Shown in pieces: positions 18,301-27,022 of a DNA stretch of 64,000 bases. This stretch comes from Oscillospiraceae bacterium (GTDB taxonomy: Bacteria; Bacillota; Clostridia; Oscillospirales; Ruminococcaceae). Numbering within the stretch: the stretch's first letter is position 1; each line of letters opens with the position of its first letter. The notes beneath the pieces were generated by a model. The model was not told where the DNA came from. It did not search any database and saw only the letters and a list, made by a program, of their open reading frames with translations. The stretch lies in NCBI GenBank assembly GCA_015067025.1, contig SVNC01000007.1, positions 62,001 to 126,000 of the forward strand. Reading direction: 5' to 3'. A program made the position numbers and the translations under genes.

Positions 18301-18749
18301 ACAATATGACGTTTTGAGGTATGACGGAGATAAACGTTTCTGTAGATACCTGCACCGCTGTACCAGCGGGTATTGGGAGATTTATGGTTTACTCTTACAA
18401 GTATCTCGTTGTTTCCGCTTTTAAGATAATCGGAAATATCAAAGGAAAAGGAGGTGTATCCGTACTTCCAAACCCCTGCCTCTTTTCCGTTTACATAAAG
18501 AGTGGTGTCCATATATACGCCGTCAAAGCACAGTATAAAGCAATCCTGCAGCTCATCCTTTTTCACCTTGAAATTCTTTTTATACCAGCCGCATCCTGAT
18601 TTATAGAGGTTTGCAGTATCGCCTATCAGCCAGTCGTGAGGTATTTCCACATCGTACCAATGTGCGTCACGTATAGCTGATTTTTTACTGTCAGGGTCTG
18701 TCAGAGTGAACTGCCAGTTATCGCTGAATAAAATTCTGCCTTTTCTCAT
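15315..18749 (-). CDS. Glycoside hydrolase family 2 enzyme (beta-galactosidase or related), 1144 aa
   Basis: ATG at 18749 is chosen over GTG 18767 because AAAGGA is nine bases upstream of it. The protein has the GH2 order: sugar-binding jelly roll (from about residue 1, IPHDWLIGD), Ig-like domain, then the TIM barrel. The acid/base is Glu 383 in WSIGNEIPD, and the nucleophile is probably Glu 462 in YGSETASTVRSRG. The C-terminal 550 residues hold Ig-like and two galactose-binding-like beta domains (for example DISFVIDRNCIYGGFEF). No signal peptide is present, so it acts in the cytoplasm on imported oligosaccharides. Specificity cannot be assigned. A candidate cre site lies just upstream. Confidence 0.93.
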   Translation of the reverse strand: MRKGRILFSDNWQFTLTDPDSKKSAIRDAHWYDVEIPHDWLIGDTANLYKSGCGWYKKNFKVKKDELQDCFILCFDGVYMDTTLYVNGKEAGVWKYGYTSFSFDISDYLKSGNNEILVRVNHKSPNTRWYSGAGIYRNVYLRHTSKRHIVEDGVYITTKCNYHINEKNPGRWRVCVESEFNTEIDGTITHNITDPDGNTVYSAQRRICGDGDKTTFYTDTPVLWDIYEPNLYKLTTTLHSAEGEFLDEVENTFGYRVVEFSSETGFSLNCRKLKLNGVCLHHDLGALGSAVNYDATLRQLLILKEMGVNAVRTSHNPPSREFMDICDRIGLLVVSEFLDMWEIPKNEFDYARYFGEWYKTDVKAWIRRDRNHPSVIMWSIGNEIPDTHKSERGLEVAQMLSEEVLKHDPSKNAVATIGSNYMPWENAQKVADHLKIAGYNYAERLYNEHHKSHPDWVIYGSETASTVRSRGIYHFPADTALLTHDDLQCSDLLNSVVNWGASPVTSYVMDRDAKLSMGQFVWTGFDYIGEPTPYSTKNSYFGIVDTAGIPKDSYYLYKALWNKAAQPFIHILPYWDYNEGQLIDVFAYSNLPVLELIYDGKKYEKQILDFENSDKLYGHWKLNYCKNKQVTIRGYRSVSDKQAICEEILKHHDNAVALCIEPDRYEAKADGRSMFFLQISAIDGQNQPVANANNRVKVKLKGPARIVGIDNGNSTDYDSFKANNRRMFSGKLTVMIMTTLDPGAVTVTVESKGLDSDSVVLHATPCDMPEGVSVATENTFPVVSPRCRSEIPVRKIELTDRSDRHMNEEKKTCRVGVKILPENATYRDIVFKCCSDNGVEINFAEVTDFNGTKATVTAKGDGNFRLRACAMNDKDFPEVISELEYSITGLGDATKDPYKFTAACLSDFSNKPLNTIERGALGGFDGRTVIGYSAVDFGTGADKIIISVGNCGGGEAYPVELYIGDADNGGRYVGTFGVDFNGGWDRAHPQEFTLPEVIKGIQDISFVIDRNCIYGGFEFTKNQRAYKLNFAGDTDNVYGDDFTVNEKRIDDIGNNVVIEFDDMDFVDGASKVEVTAKTPLDFCSVQIRATDKNGKQVTRLIEFPHADDYTAVVFDIEELKGLYDISFVFLPGTKFSMESFKFIK

Positions 18750-18774
18750 CACATAAATTCCTTTCACAAAAGAA

Positions 18775-18790
18775 ATGTAATCGTTTTAAT
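18775..18790. promoter_or_regulatory. Candidate CcpA cre site upstream of the GH2 gene
   Basis: ATGTAATCGTTTTAAT matches the cre consensus WTGNAANCGNWNNCAW with one mismatch. It lies 26 bases upstream of the chosen start codon. Its palindromic core AATCGTT is shared with two other sites in the window. Confidence 0.35.
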
Positions 18791-18832
18791 AAATAAGTGC
18801 TTCTGTTTTTTAAATCAATACCGATCTGATTT

Positions 18833-19357
18833 TCACATTGCGTCAAGGTCCGTAGGCTTTACGGTAATGAATTTTAATTTATTGTTCTTTTCCCCCATGA
18901 TAAGCTCGACGCCTCTGCCCGAAACTATAGTTTCATTAAGACTCGGCTGAAAGCTCATTGATTTTGTTATCACCTTTATATCATAGTTCAGAAAATCATA
19001 ATATCTCACTCTGAACATTCTGCCGCCTCTTACACGAAAGGTGTTTTCAACAAAGCCTCTTACTATGTATATACGAGTATAGCTTTTTATTTTAAGTTTA
19101 TCCCGTACCGTAAGTATAAATATAATCGCCGCGATCACCGTTGCAACAATAAGCATAAACGGGAGCACCTTAGTCGATCCTTTTATTAACGGAATAGCGG
19201 TAAAAAGCAGATATACTACCCCTATTATTATAAAGGGATAGGGCTTTATTTTTGCAAGATTTGTTCTCTGACGGGGAGATAATGGTATAGGCGGGATATC
19301 CTTCATTGCATAGTCGATGCCCGAATAATCCTTTTTATTATTCAAGAGACTGAACAT
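18833..19357 (-). CDS. Membrane protein of unknown function with two helices (174 aa)
   Basis: The ATG at 19357 has GGAGG five bases upstream and is preferred over an ATG 12 bases earlier that overlaps that site. Two adjacent helices (PYPFIIIGVVYLLFTAI and VLPFMLIVATVIAAIIFIL) separate a short N-terminus from a C-terminal soluble domain of about 85 residues rich in basic and aromatic residues (GFVENTFRVRGGRMFRVRYY). This resembles general small PH-like or DUF membrane proteins; no family is claimed. It lies downstream of the PilZ gene on the same strand. Confidence 0.75.
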   Translation of the reverse strand: MFSLLNNKKDYSGIDYAMKDIPPIPLSPRQRTNLAKIKPYPFIIIGVVYLLFTAIPLIKGSTKVLPFMLIVATVIAAIIFILTVRDKLKIKSYTRIYIVRGFVENTFRVRGGRMFRVRYYDFLNYDIKVITKSMSFQPSLNETIVSGRGVELIMGEKNNKLKFITVKPTDLDAM

Positions 19358-19375
19358 AATTTCCTCCATAGCAGA

Positions 19376-19401
19376 ATATCCCCTTTTAAAAAAGGGGATA
19401 T
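19376..19401. terminator. Hairpin between PilZ gene and the 18833 gene
   Basis: ATATCCCCTTTT (19376-19387) pairs with AAAAGGGGATAT (19390-19401). It lies in the short spacer and may end or reduce transcription from the PilZ gene. No T run follows on the reverse strand. Confidence 0.45.
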
Positions 19402-19414
19402 ATCAATACTTAAA

Positions 19415-20074
19415 TCAATCGTCGTCTTCAAGTGCCATTCTACGTTCTCTTTCAAGCACCTGAAGATGCATAATGAAACGGGATATCTGTTCTTCCTGTT
19501 CCTCTGTCACTCGTTCAAACTGACAGCCATAGCCTACTAAATTGCCTTCAATATCTTTCTGTATTCTTAATACCTTTGTAACTAAATCAAGTCTTCCTTT
19601 AAAAAAGCTTGCGTGAAATTTATCTCCCGGATTTAAGTTCAGTTCTTCGCATTTCAGCAGAATTCCGCCAAGGTTGATGTTAAGGACTGTAGCAGGAACG
19701 ACATCTCCCATCGTCAGTCTTTCAGAATAGATATAGATAGCCTCATTGCAGGGCATTTTAAAATATCTGCGACGTTCTTCAAGCTCCTCTACTTCATCTA
19801 CTTTAGCGGTGAAATAGGATTTGTCGCAGTCGTCAACGATTACGGGTGTTTTGTATCTGTTCCCGTTGAAATATTCAAACACCAGTATCATAACATCTCC
19901 CTTTTTGAGTGCAGGGAGAGAACTGCTCATAACCTTGACGTTTACAGTCCCGGTAGATTTGAACAGTATTTTTACATCAGTAAAGGAAAACGCCTTTGTG
20001 GTACCGATATGATGACTCTGAAGGTCATATATCTCAATTTTTACCACATCGTCTTTGCTTATCATTACATTCAT
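19415..20074 (-). CDS. PilZ-domain protein (YcgR-like), probable c-di-GMP effector
   Basis: The 219-residue soluble protein has an N-terminal YcgR-like beta domain (residues 1-95) and a C-terminal PilZ domain. The arginine cluster EERRRYFKM and the second motif NINLGGILLKC are in the correct order for binding cyclic di-GMP, although the usual Ser of the second motif is Asn. Such proteins tune motility, adhesion or polysaccharide output. No flagellar genes are nearby, and the target is unknown. The gene is on its own, with the 18833 membrane protein downstream as a possible partner. Confidence 0.85.
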   Translation of the reverse strand: MNVMISKDDVVKIEIYDLQSHHIGTTKAFSFTDVKILFKSTGTVNVKVMSSSLPALKKGDVMILVFEYFNGNRYKTPVIVDDCDKSYFTAKVDEVEELEERRRYFKMPCNEAIYIYSERLTMGDVVPATVLNINLGGILLKCEELNLNPGDKFHASFFKGRLDLVTKVLRIQKDIEGNLVGYGCQFERVTEEQEEQISRFIMHLQVLERERRMALEDDD

Positions 20075-20170
20075 ACATTAATTTCTTTCCGCTGTTCCCA
20101 TTACAGCTGTTACATTATCTCAATACAACCTAATTTGACTTAACTGAATGTTTTCCTTCGCTTAGATTTT

Positions 20171-20809
20171 TTACTTTGTGCCGAAAATTCTGTCGCCGCC
20201 GTCACCGATACCGGGTGTGATATAAAGCTCGTCGTTAAGGCCCTTGTCCATAGCACCGCAGTAGATCTCTACGTCAGGATACGCTTCCTGAAGTGCCTTT
20301 ACACCTTCGGGACAAGCGATTACGCACATAAACTTGATTGTATGTGCACCTGTTTCCTTTATTTTCTTGATAGCGTGGATAGCAGATGCGCCTGTAGCTA
20401 ACATAAGGTCTGTTACGATAACGTCACGCTCGTTTATATCGAAGGGAAGCTTGCAGTAGTATTCTGCAGCAGAATTTGAATTTGCCTTATCTCTGTATAT
20501 GCCGATATGACCGATCTTTGCAGCGGGAACAAGTGCCATAGCACCGTCAACCATACCAAGACCTGCTCTTAAGATAGGAACGAAAGCAAGCTTTCTGCCT
20601 GAGATAACGCTGGATTCAGCGATAGCAATCGGAGTCTGGATCTGTACCTTCTTTAAAGGCAGATCACGTGTTGCTTCATAGCACATAAGCATAGAAATTT
20701 CGCTTACTAATTCTCTGAATTCCTTTGAGCCTGTGTTCTTGTCTCTTAAAAGAGATATCTTGTGCTGTACAAGGGGATGGTCACAGATGTGAAGCTTTTC
20801 GTTTGACAT
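20171..20809 (-). CDS. upp: Uracil phosphoribosyltransferase
   Basis: The enzyme makes UMP from uracil and PRPP in pyrimidine salvage. The 212 residues match the family length. The PRPP loop is [12 protein letters not shown], and the uracil-binding C-terminal motif is [13 protein letters not shown]. The N-terminus [13 protein letters not shown] is typical. RBS AGAGGA lies before ATG 20809. The gap to rpiB is 112 bases and contains an inverted repeat TCCCTATG/CATAGGGA (20824-20870), which could be an attenuator but is not supported further. Confidence 0.96.
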   Translation of the reverse strand: MSNEKLHICDHPLVQHKISLLRDKNTGSKEFRELVSEISMLMCYEATRDLPLKKVQIQTPIAIAESSVISGRKLAFVPILRAGLGMVDGAMALVPAAKIGHIGIYRDKANSNSAAEYYCKLPFDINERDVIVTDLMLATGASAIHAIKKIKETGAHTIKFMCVIACPEGVKALQEAYPDVEIYCGAMDKGLNDELYITPGIGDGGDRIFGTK

Positions 20810-20921
20810 AAAGTCCTCTTTTCTCCCTATGGTAGAAATTTATTTTTTGCTGACAGGATTTTCATAGGGAAAAATCCGCAGTGTTTATTTTTAAAGCTGT
20901 TAATTTTAACGCTTCATTTTC

Positions 20922-21353
20922 TTACTTTTCAAGATTCATTATCTTGTCTATTCTTCTCTGGTGTCTGCCGCCTTCAAATTCTGTATTCAAAAACACAGTT
21001 ACGATCTCTTCCGCCGTACCGGTCCCTATAACTCTGCCACCCATACATAAAACGTTGGCATCATTATGAAGTCTTGTGTACTTTGCGGTATAATAATCCT
21101 GACAGAGTGCAGCTCTGATACCCTTTATCTTGTTTGCAGACATTGAAATACCAATGCCTGTACCGCATATAAGAATACCCTTATCGCATTCGCCGCTTGT
21201 TATCTTTTCGCAGGTCTTTTCCGCAATATCGGGATAGTCACAGCTTTCGCCGTCACAACCGCAGTCAATAAACTGAATACCGCTTGCTTCGAGAAATTTA
21301 ATTACCTCGCATTTAAGAGTATATCCGGCGTGGTCGCTTCCTATTGCTATCAT
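20922..21353 (-). CDS. rpiB: Ribose-5-phosphate isomerase B
   Basis: The 143-residue enzyme interconverts ribose-5-phosphate and ribulose-5-phosphate in the pentose phosphate pathway. The N-terminal motif GSDHAGYTLK and the active-site loop ICGTGIGISMSANK with the catalytic Cys are visible, as is the C-terminal RRIDKIM. It lies 18 bases after tsaB and shares the operon that starts with fhs. Confidence 0.95.
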   Translation of the reverse strand: MIAIGSDHAGYTLKCEVIKFLEASGIQFIDCGCDGESCDYPDIAEKTCEKITSGECDKGILICGTGIGISMSANKIKGIRAALCQDYYTAKYTRLHNDANVLCMGGRVIGTGTAEEIVTVFLNTEFEGGRHQRRIDKIMNLEK

Positions 21354-21371
21354 TTTACTTTACCTTTCCTT

Positions 21372-22082
21372 TTATTCCGTCTTTATGCCTTGCTTTGCCA
21401 TAAGCTCTCTCTGAGCCTGAGGGAGCTTTAAATACATCGGCATAAGTGCTTCAGGCTTTATCTGTTCTTTATCCATTGCCGCAAGACATACGCCTGCACC
21501 CGTCTGATATCTTAAGTGTGAGGGGCTGAGCCTTACGTTTTTAAGTCCTGCCTTTTCACATTCAGATAACAGCAACTCTGCACCGTCACCCACAAGAACA
21601 ATTTCCTTGTCCCCGTAAGCTGAAAGATTTTGTGCAAGCTCATCTGCTTTATGACAGCTTTCGTCTGTAAGTCTTGTGACCTTGCCTTTTTTAATTTCAA
21701 AAATTGCGTCAAAGACCTGATTGCATCTTGCGTCAATTGCACTGCACACGATACAGTCAAAGGCTGAAAGATTATACGCCATTGATTCGCTTGACGTTAC
21801 CTCGGCACAGGGCTTATTATTTGCAAAAGCCATACCCTTTACTGCGGATATGCCTATTCTGAGTCCCGTAAAAGAGCCGGGGCCTGCCGATACTGCAAAA
21901 AGATCAATATCAGAAAGCTTAATTTCTGAGTTTTTTATAATATCCTCTACAAGAGGCATAAGCGTTACCGAGTGGGTAAGCTTGTTGTTTATGACAGTCT
22001 GGGCAAGCACTATATCCTTGTCGCTGTCATATATCGCCGCACAGCAGGGTGCGGCTGAGGTGTCTATTCCAAGTATCAGCAT
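21372..22082 (-). CDS. tsaB: tRNA threonylcarbamoyladenosine biosynthesis protein TsaB
   Basis: TsaB is the inactive ASKHA-fold partner of TsaD in making t6A on ANN-decoding tRNAs. The 236-residue sequence starts MLILGIDTSAAPC and has the conserved SAGPGSFTGLRIG motif. The start overlaps the end of tsaE by seven bases, indicating translational coupling. tsaD and tsaC are not in the window. Confidence 0.95.
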   Translation of the reverse strand: MLILGIDTSAAPCCAAIYDSDKDIVLAQTVINNKLTHSVTLMPLVEDIIKNSEIKLSDIDLFAVSAGPGSFTGLRIGISAVKGMAFANNKPCAEVTSSESMAYNLSAFDCIVCSAIDARCNQVFDAIFEIKKGKVTRLTDESCHKADELAQNLSAYGDKEIVLVGDGAELLLSECEKAGLKNVRLSPSHLRYQTGAGVCLAAMDKEQIKPEALMPMYLKLPQAQRELMAKQGIKTE

Positions 22083-22513
22083 ACGCTTTCCTCCTGCGGA
22101 ACGTATTTTATAATTCTGCTGTCGTCACCTGTTTTTGTGATCTCCACTATGCAAAAGCGGGGTAAAAAGGTAACGAGCTCAGGGATGTTTTCGCTCCATT
22201 CTATCGCCATTATGCCGTTTCGGTCAAGATAATCGAAAAAGCCTATAGCGTAAAGATCGTCCATCGTATCAATTCTGAATAAATCGAAATGGAAAACGGG
22301 CACATCTCCCTCGTATTCATTTACAAGGGCAAAGGTAGGGCTTGTTACCACGTCACCGCAGCCGAAATGATCGGCCACTCCCTTTGTAAAGTGGGTCTTG
22401 CCTGCTCCCATTTCTCCTCTGTATAATATGCAGTCGCCCGAGGACAGCTTTTCGGCAAGCTTTTTGCCTATTGCTATCGTCTGCTCTGCACTGTCAGATA
22501 TGAATTTTTCCAT
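22076..22513 (-). CDS. tsaE: tRNA threonylcarbamoyladenosine biosynthesis ATPase TsaE
   Basis: The 145-residue P-loop protein drives turnover of the TsaBDE complex. Walker A reads RGEMGAGKTHFTKG, and the SPTFALVNEY and HFDLFRI motifs are those of TsaE. Its ATG shares bases with the fhs stop codon (ATGA), so translation is coupled to fhs. Confidence 0.95.
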   Translation of the reverse strand: MEKFISDSAEQTIAIGKKLAEKLSSGDCILYRGEMGAGKTHFTKGVADHFGCGDVVTSPTFALVNEYEGDVPVFHFDLFRIDTMDDLYAIGFFDYLDRNGIMAIEWSENIPELVTFLPRFCIVEITKTGDDSRIIKYVPQEESVC

Positions 22514-24183
22514 CAGAAAAGTCCTGTTATTTCGCCGTTTGCAAGTACGTCAATATTGTTTGCCGCAGGAACCTTAGGAAGTCCGGGCATAGTCATAATA
22601 TCGCCTGTTAATGCAACTACGAAGCCTGCACCTGCAGAAAGCTTTACGTCACGTACTGTGATTTCAAAGTTTTCAGGTCTGCCAAGCTTTGCAGGATCAT
22701 CAGATAATGAATACTGAGTCTTTGCAACGCATACGGGTACGTTAGAGAAGCCGATATCTTCAATCTCCTTGATTGCCTTTTCAGCGGCACCTGTAAAGAT
22801 GACACCGCTTGCACCGTAGATTTCCTTTGCAATGATCTGAAGCTTTTCCTTGATAGGAAGCTCGCTGTCGTAGATAGGAGCAAAATTGCTTTCCTGTTCT
22901 TCAATTGTTTCGATAACAGCCTTTGCAAGCTCAATACCGCCCTCGCCGCCGTTTAAGAATACGTCGGAGAAAGCAACCTTTGCACCGTGCTTTTCGCAGT
23001 ATTCACGAACGATTGCAATTTCTGCATCTGTATCTGTATAGAAATGGTTGATTGCAACAACTACCGGCACACCGTACTTTCTCATATTGTCGATATGTGC
23101 ACCGAGGTTTACGATACCCTTACTGAGAGCCTCGGTATTTTCTGTTGTAAGGTCAGCCTTTGCAACGCCGCCGTTGTACTTTAATGCACGGATAGTTGCA
23201 ACAAGAACTGTACAACTGGGCTTAAGACCTGCATAACGGCACTTGATGTCAAAGAACTTTTCAGCACCAAGGTCAGAGCCGAAGCCTGCCTCTGTTACCG
23301 CATATTCGCCGAGCTTTAACGCAAGCTTTGTAGCTCTTACACTGTTACAGCCGTGAGCGATGTTTGCGAAAGGACCGCCGTGAATGATAGCGGGTGTATT
23401 TTCAAGGGTCTGCACGAGGTTAGGATTTATAGCTTCCTTTAAAAGTGCAGTCATAGAACCTACTGCCGACAGATCCTTTGCGTATACGGGCTTGTTGTCG
23501 TAAGTATATGCAACTAAAATTCTGCCGAGGCGAAGCTTTAAATCGTCAAGGTCATCTGCAAGGCAGAGGATAGCCATAATTTCACTGGCTACCGTGATCT
23601 GGAAGTGATCTTCTCTCGGTACGCCGTTTACCTTACCGCCAAGACCGATTATTACGTTACGGAGTGCTCTGTCGTTCATATCAAGGCAACGCTTGATCTG
23701 AATACGTCTGGGGTCGATACCAATAACGTTACCCTGCTGGATATGGTTATCAATAAGAGCACAAAGCAGGTTGTTTGCCGCTGTTATTGCGTGCATATCA
23801 CCTGTAAAGTGGAGGTTGATATCCTCCATAGGTACAACCTGAGCATAGCCGCCGCCTGCAGCACCGCCCTTGACGCCGAACACAGGACCTAATGAAGGTT
23901 CACGCAGAGCAAGTACAGCCTTTTTGCCAAGCTTGTACATACCCTGAGCAAGACCGACTGAAGTAGTAGTCTTACCTTCGCCTGCGGGAGTGGGGTTGAT
24001 AGCGGTAACGAGTATCAGCTTTCCATCGGGCTTATCTGCTAATCTGTCGATACATTCCTGAGATATCTTTGCCTTATAGTGACCGTAGGGAACGAGTTCG
24101 TCCTCGTTTATGCCAAGGTCAGCGGCGATATCCTTTATTTTAAGCATTTTTGCACTCTGTGCGATTTCAATATCTGTAAGCAT
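22513..24183 (-). CDS. fhs: Formate-tetrahydrofolate ligase
   Basis: The 556-residue enzyme forms 10-formyltetrahydrofolate from formate, ATP and tetrahydrofolate for purine and formyl-Met synthesis. The P-loop [17 protein letters not shown] and the folate-site motif [18 protein letters not shown] are present, with the C-terminal [10 protein letters not shown]. The length matches the family. The RBS (AGGCAGG) is weaker than in neighbours. No other Wood-Ljungdahl genes lie nearby, so this is probably a biosynthetic rather than acetogenic copy. It heads the fhs-tsaE-tsaB-rpiB-upp operon. Confidence 0.97.
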   Translation of the reverse strand: MLTDIEIAQSAKMLKIKDIAADLGINEDELVPYGHYKAKISQECIDRLADKPDGKLILVTAINPTPAGEGKTTTSVGLAQGMYKLGKKAVLALREPSLGPVFGVKGGAAGGGYAQVVPMEDINLHFTGDMHAITAANNLLCALIDNHIQQGNVIGIDPRRIQIKRCLDMNDRALRNVIIGLGGKVNGVPREDHFQITVASEIMAILCLADDLDDLKLRLGRILVAYTYDNKPVYAKDLSAVGSMTALLKEAINPNLVQTLENTPAIIHGGPFANIAHGCNSVRATKLALKLGEYAVTEAGFGSDLGAEKFFDIKCRYAGLKPSCTVLVATIRALKYNGGVAKADLTTENTEALSKGIVNLGAHIDNMRKYGVPVVVAINHFYTDTDAEIAIVREYCEKHGAKVAFSDVFLNGGEGGIELAKAVIETIEEQESNFAPIYDSELPIKEKLQIIAKEIYGASGVIFTGAAEKAIKEIEDIGFSNVPVCVAKTQYSLSDDPAKLGRPENFEITVRDVKLSAGAGFVVALTGDIMTMPGLPKVPAANNIDVLANGEITGLF

Positions 24184-24255
24184 TTCTATAACCTGCCTTT
24201 ACGGAAATTTTCTTTTATCTGTCATACTTTACGGCAGATAAAATTACTTATTTTA

Positions 24256-24284
24256 AGTATATCACAATACTGTAAAAATTTCAA
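24256..24284 (-). promoter_or_regulatory. Promoter of the fhs operon
   Basis: Reverse strand TTGAAA (24284-24279), 17 bases, TATACT (24261-24256) with an extended TGA -10. Confidence 0.75.
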
Positions 24285-24290
24285 TAAACT

Positions 24291-26519
24291 TTAGCTAAAT
24301 TTTATCTGATTTACGTCATTGTCGTAAAAAGCTCCGGCAACAGGTACGTTTTTGGTTCTGTAGGTGTCTGGATTAGGCAGCATTCCTTCGGTATAAAGCT
24401 CGGCAGAAACCACCGATACGTTCTTATGCTTTATTACCTGTACACCCTGTGTATCTCTTGCAGATTTGGGCAGCACAAGAACGGTATTGAATATAATCGC
24501 CTTACCCACTGCGGATACCACCATAAATTCAGCGTCTTCCTTTATATGATGCATTGATACCAAGGGCGAACCGTCAAAATATGCACCTGACAGTTTTTTG
24601 CGGCGTGTCTTTGTTTCAAAAGAGCTCATAGGTATCTTTGCACACTTGCCGTTTTCAAAGAAGATGACCAGCATACCGCTGAAGTCTTCCATAGCAATTA
24701 CCTTTACTATCTTTTCATCCGCCTCAAGCTCTAACTTTGCAGGGAGATAGTCACCCATCACACTTGCCTTGCTGTCGTCAAAGTCACAAGCTCTTGCTTT
24801 ATATACCTGATGTTTATCCGTAAATACAAGAAGCTCTGCCTTGTTTGTACCTTCATACGTGTAGGAGATGCAGTCGCCGTCTTTGAGCTTATGTTCACCG
24901 CTCATACGCAGTGACTGAGGTGTTATCTTCTTGAAGTAGCCTTCTTCTGTAACGAAGATATTTACAGCATAGTCGGGAATTTCTTCTTCTGCTGCCGCCT
25001 CTTCCTGCTCTACGCCATAGATGAACATAGTCTTTCTCGGCTTGCCGTACTTCTTGGCAATTTCAGCAAGCTCGGAGATAATTATTTGCTTTACTCTTCT
25101 TTCACTGGAAAGTATCTCTTCCATATCAAGAATTTCAGCCTTTAACTGATCAATTTCCTCAGTACGCTTAATTATATAGCCCTTGTTGATATTTCTGAGC
25201 TTTATATCTGCCACGTATTCAGCCTGAACTTCATCAATGCCAAAGCCTATCATAAGGTTTGGTACAACGTCAGCGTCATCCTCGGTTTCACGGATTATCT
25301 TTATCGCCTTGTCGATATCAAGCAGTATCTTTTTAAGGCCCTGTAAAAGATGGAGCTTTTCCTTCTTCTTCTTTAGATCAAACTTTGTCTTTCTCTTTAC
25401 ACAGGCAATTCTGAAATCTGTCCATTCGGCAAGAATTTCTCTGACGCCCATGACTTTTGGCATACCGCCTACAAGTATATTGAAGTTGCAGGAGAAGGCT
25501 TCCTGTAAAGGAGTCAGCTTGAACAGCTTCTGCATAACTGCTTCGGGGTCGTTGCCACGCTTTAAGTCAATGGCAAGCTTTAAGCCTGATAAGTCGGTCT
25601 CGTCTCTTACGTCGGAGATCTCCTTTACCTTGCCCGCTTTTATCATTTCGATTATCTTGTCCATTATCGCTTCTACCGTTGTGGTAGGAGGAATTTCGGT
25701 AACCTCTATGCAGTTTTCTGATTTATCGTAGACGTATTTTGCTCTAACCTTTATACTGCCTCTGCCGGTTTCATAGATCTTTCTGGTTTCCGCTTCATCG
25801 GCAAGGATAAACGCACCGCCCGGAAAATCAGGACCGGGTAAAGTTGAATATATATCGTGCTCAGGATTTTTCATCAGTGCCGCTGTAGTTTCGCAAAGCT
25901 CTGCTAAATTGAAGGAGCAGATGTTACTTGCCATTGATACGGCAATACCGATGTTGTTGTTTACCAGTACAGCAGGAAATTTTGTAGGGAGCAATACAGG
26001 CTCAGTAAGAGAGTTGTCGTAGTTAGGTACGAAATCCACCGTATCCTTTTCAATATCGGCAAATATCTCGGCACAGATAGGGTCAAGCTTTGCCTCTGTA
26101 TAACGGGAAGCGGCAAAGGACATATCTCTTGAATAAGCCTTACCAAAGTTACCCTTACTGTCCACGTAAGGATGGAGCAGGGTCTCGTTACCTCTTGCAA
26201 GTCTTACCATTGTTTCATAAATAGCCATATCGCCGTGGGGATTTAGTTTCATAGTCTGACCGACAATGTTTGCAGACTTTGTTCTCGCTCCGTTTAAAAG
26301 TCCCATCTTGAACATTGTATAGAGCAGCTTTCTGTGAGAAGGCTTGAAACCGTCTATTTCAGGTAACGCACGGGATACTATAACGCTCATCGCATAGGGC
26401 ATATAGTTTTTTGTCAACGTATCCGTGATAGACTGATTTTCAACTATACCTGCTCCCTCTATATAAGCCGTGGGCTTTTTACTGTCGGTAGCCTTTTTTT
26501 CCTTTTTTTCTTTTTTCAT
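24291..26519 (-). CDS. parC: DNA topoisomerase IV subunit A
   Basis: The 742-residue protein is the breakage-reunion subunit of a type IIA topoisomerase. The N-terminal YAMSVIVSRALPEIDGFKPS, the catalytic tyrosine in AASRYTEAKL and the PDFPGGAF motif are visible. The C-terminal domain from about residue 490 has degenerate GyrA-box-like blades without a clear GyrA box, which favours ParC over GyrA. A Lys-rich N-terminal tail (KKEKKEKKATDSKK) precedes the core. The partner gene parE lies two genes upstream, with an HD-domain gene between. Confidence 0.92.
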   Translation of the reverse strand: MKKEKKEKKATDSKKPTAYIEGAGIVENQSITDTLTKNYMPYAMSVIVSRALPEIDGFKPSHRKLLYTMFKMGLLNGARTKSANIVGQTMKLNPHGDMAIYETMVRLARGNETLLHPYVDSKGNFGKAYSRDMSFAASRYTEAKLDPICAEIFADIEKDTVDFVPNYDNSLTEPVLLPTKFPAVLVNNNIGIAVSMASNICSFNLAELCETTAALMKNPEHDIYSTLPGPDFPGGAFILADEAETRKIYETGRGSIKVRAKYVYDKSENCIEVTEIPPTTTVEAIMDKIIEMIKAGKVKEISDVRDETDLSGLKLAIDLKRGNDPEAVMQKLFKLTPLQEAFSCNFNILVGGMPKVMGVREILAEWTDFRIACVKRKTKFDLKKKKEKLHLLQGLKKILLDIDKAIKIIRETEDDADVVPNLMIGFGIDEVQAEYVADIKLRNINKGYIIKRTEEIDQLKAEILDMEEILSSERRVKQIIISELAEIAKKYGKPRKTMFIYGVEQEEAAAEEEIPDYAVNIFVTEEGYFKKITPQSLRMSGEHKLKDGDCISYTYEGTNKAELLVFTDKHQVYKARACDFDDSKASVMGDYLPAKLELEADEKIVKVIAMEDFSGMLVIFFENGKCAKIPMSSFETKTRRKKLSGAYFDGSPLVSMHHIKEDAEFMVVSAVGKAIIFNTVLVLPKSARDTQGVQVIKHKNVSVVSAELYTEGMLPNPDTYRTKNVPVAGAFYDNDVNQIKFS

Positions 26520-26533
26520 ATTCCTTTAACCTT

Positions 26534-27013
26534 TCAGATAAGACCAAGTTCGTCTTTAAGCTTTGCATAACGCTCTGCATATTTTTCATCTACAGCCTTT
26601 GACGCATTGTAAAGAATATGCTGCAGTACGTCGGCATCCTTTAAAAGCTCCTCGTAGGGCGTACCGTCCGTCTTTTCCTTATCGGAGTGACCAAGTATCG
26701 CCTTTGAGATATTCGCTACCTCGCAGACTGAGAAAAGTCCCGTCTTTGCAAGTAAGGGCAATACCATATCCGCACCCTTTGAGGCGTGCTTTTCTCTGTC
26801 GCCCGTCATATATGCATAGTAGTCGTGCAAAAGACCTGATATCTGTGCAATTTCCGTGCTTAAATTTCTTTTCTTTGCAAGCAGACCTGCCATCTGTGAT
26901 ACCCCGAAAAGGTGAATATAGCCTGCCTGTCTTTCGTAAGGGTTTTCTATGTTTTCCAGCATTTCGCATACCACCTGCGAAATGACTTCAACTCTGTTTA
27001 CTTCAAATTCCAT
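26534..27013 (-). CDS. HD-domain hydrolase between parE and parC
   Basis: The 159-residue protein has an HD-superfamily metal site: the first His in GYIHLFGVSQMAGLLAKK and the HD pair in SGLLHDYYAYMTGD, then a third His in AILGHSD and an Asp in LLKDADVLQH. This is the HDc core of metal-dependent phosphohydrolases. Gaps to parE (9 bases) and parC (14 bases) make it part of the topoisomerase operon. The substrate is unknown; members of this family act on nucleotides, oligonucleotides or signalling nucleotides. Its position between two topoisomerase subunit genes is unusual. Confidence 0.82.
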   Translation of the reverse strand: MEFEVNRVEVISQVVCEMLENIENPYERQAGYIHLFGVSQMAGLLAKKRNLSTEIAQISGLLHDYYAYMTGDREKHASKGADMVLPLLAKTGLFSVCEVANISKAILGHSDKEKTDGTPYEELLKDADVLQHILYNASKAVDEKYAERYAKLKDELGLI

Positions 27014-27022
27014 TTTAACTCC

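Noticed and set aside
20824-20870. PyrR-type attenuator upstream of upp
   Set aside because: There is an inverted repeat, but no recognisable PyrR binding loop and no terminator T run.
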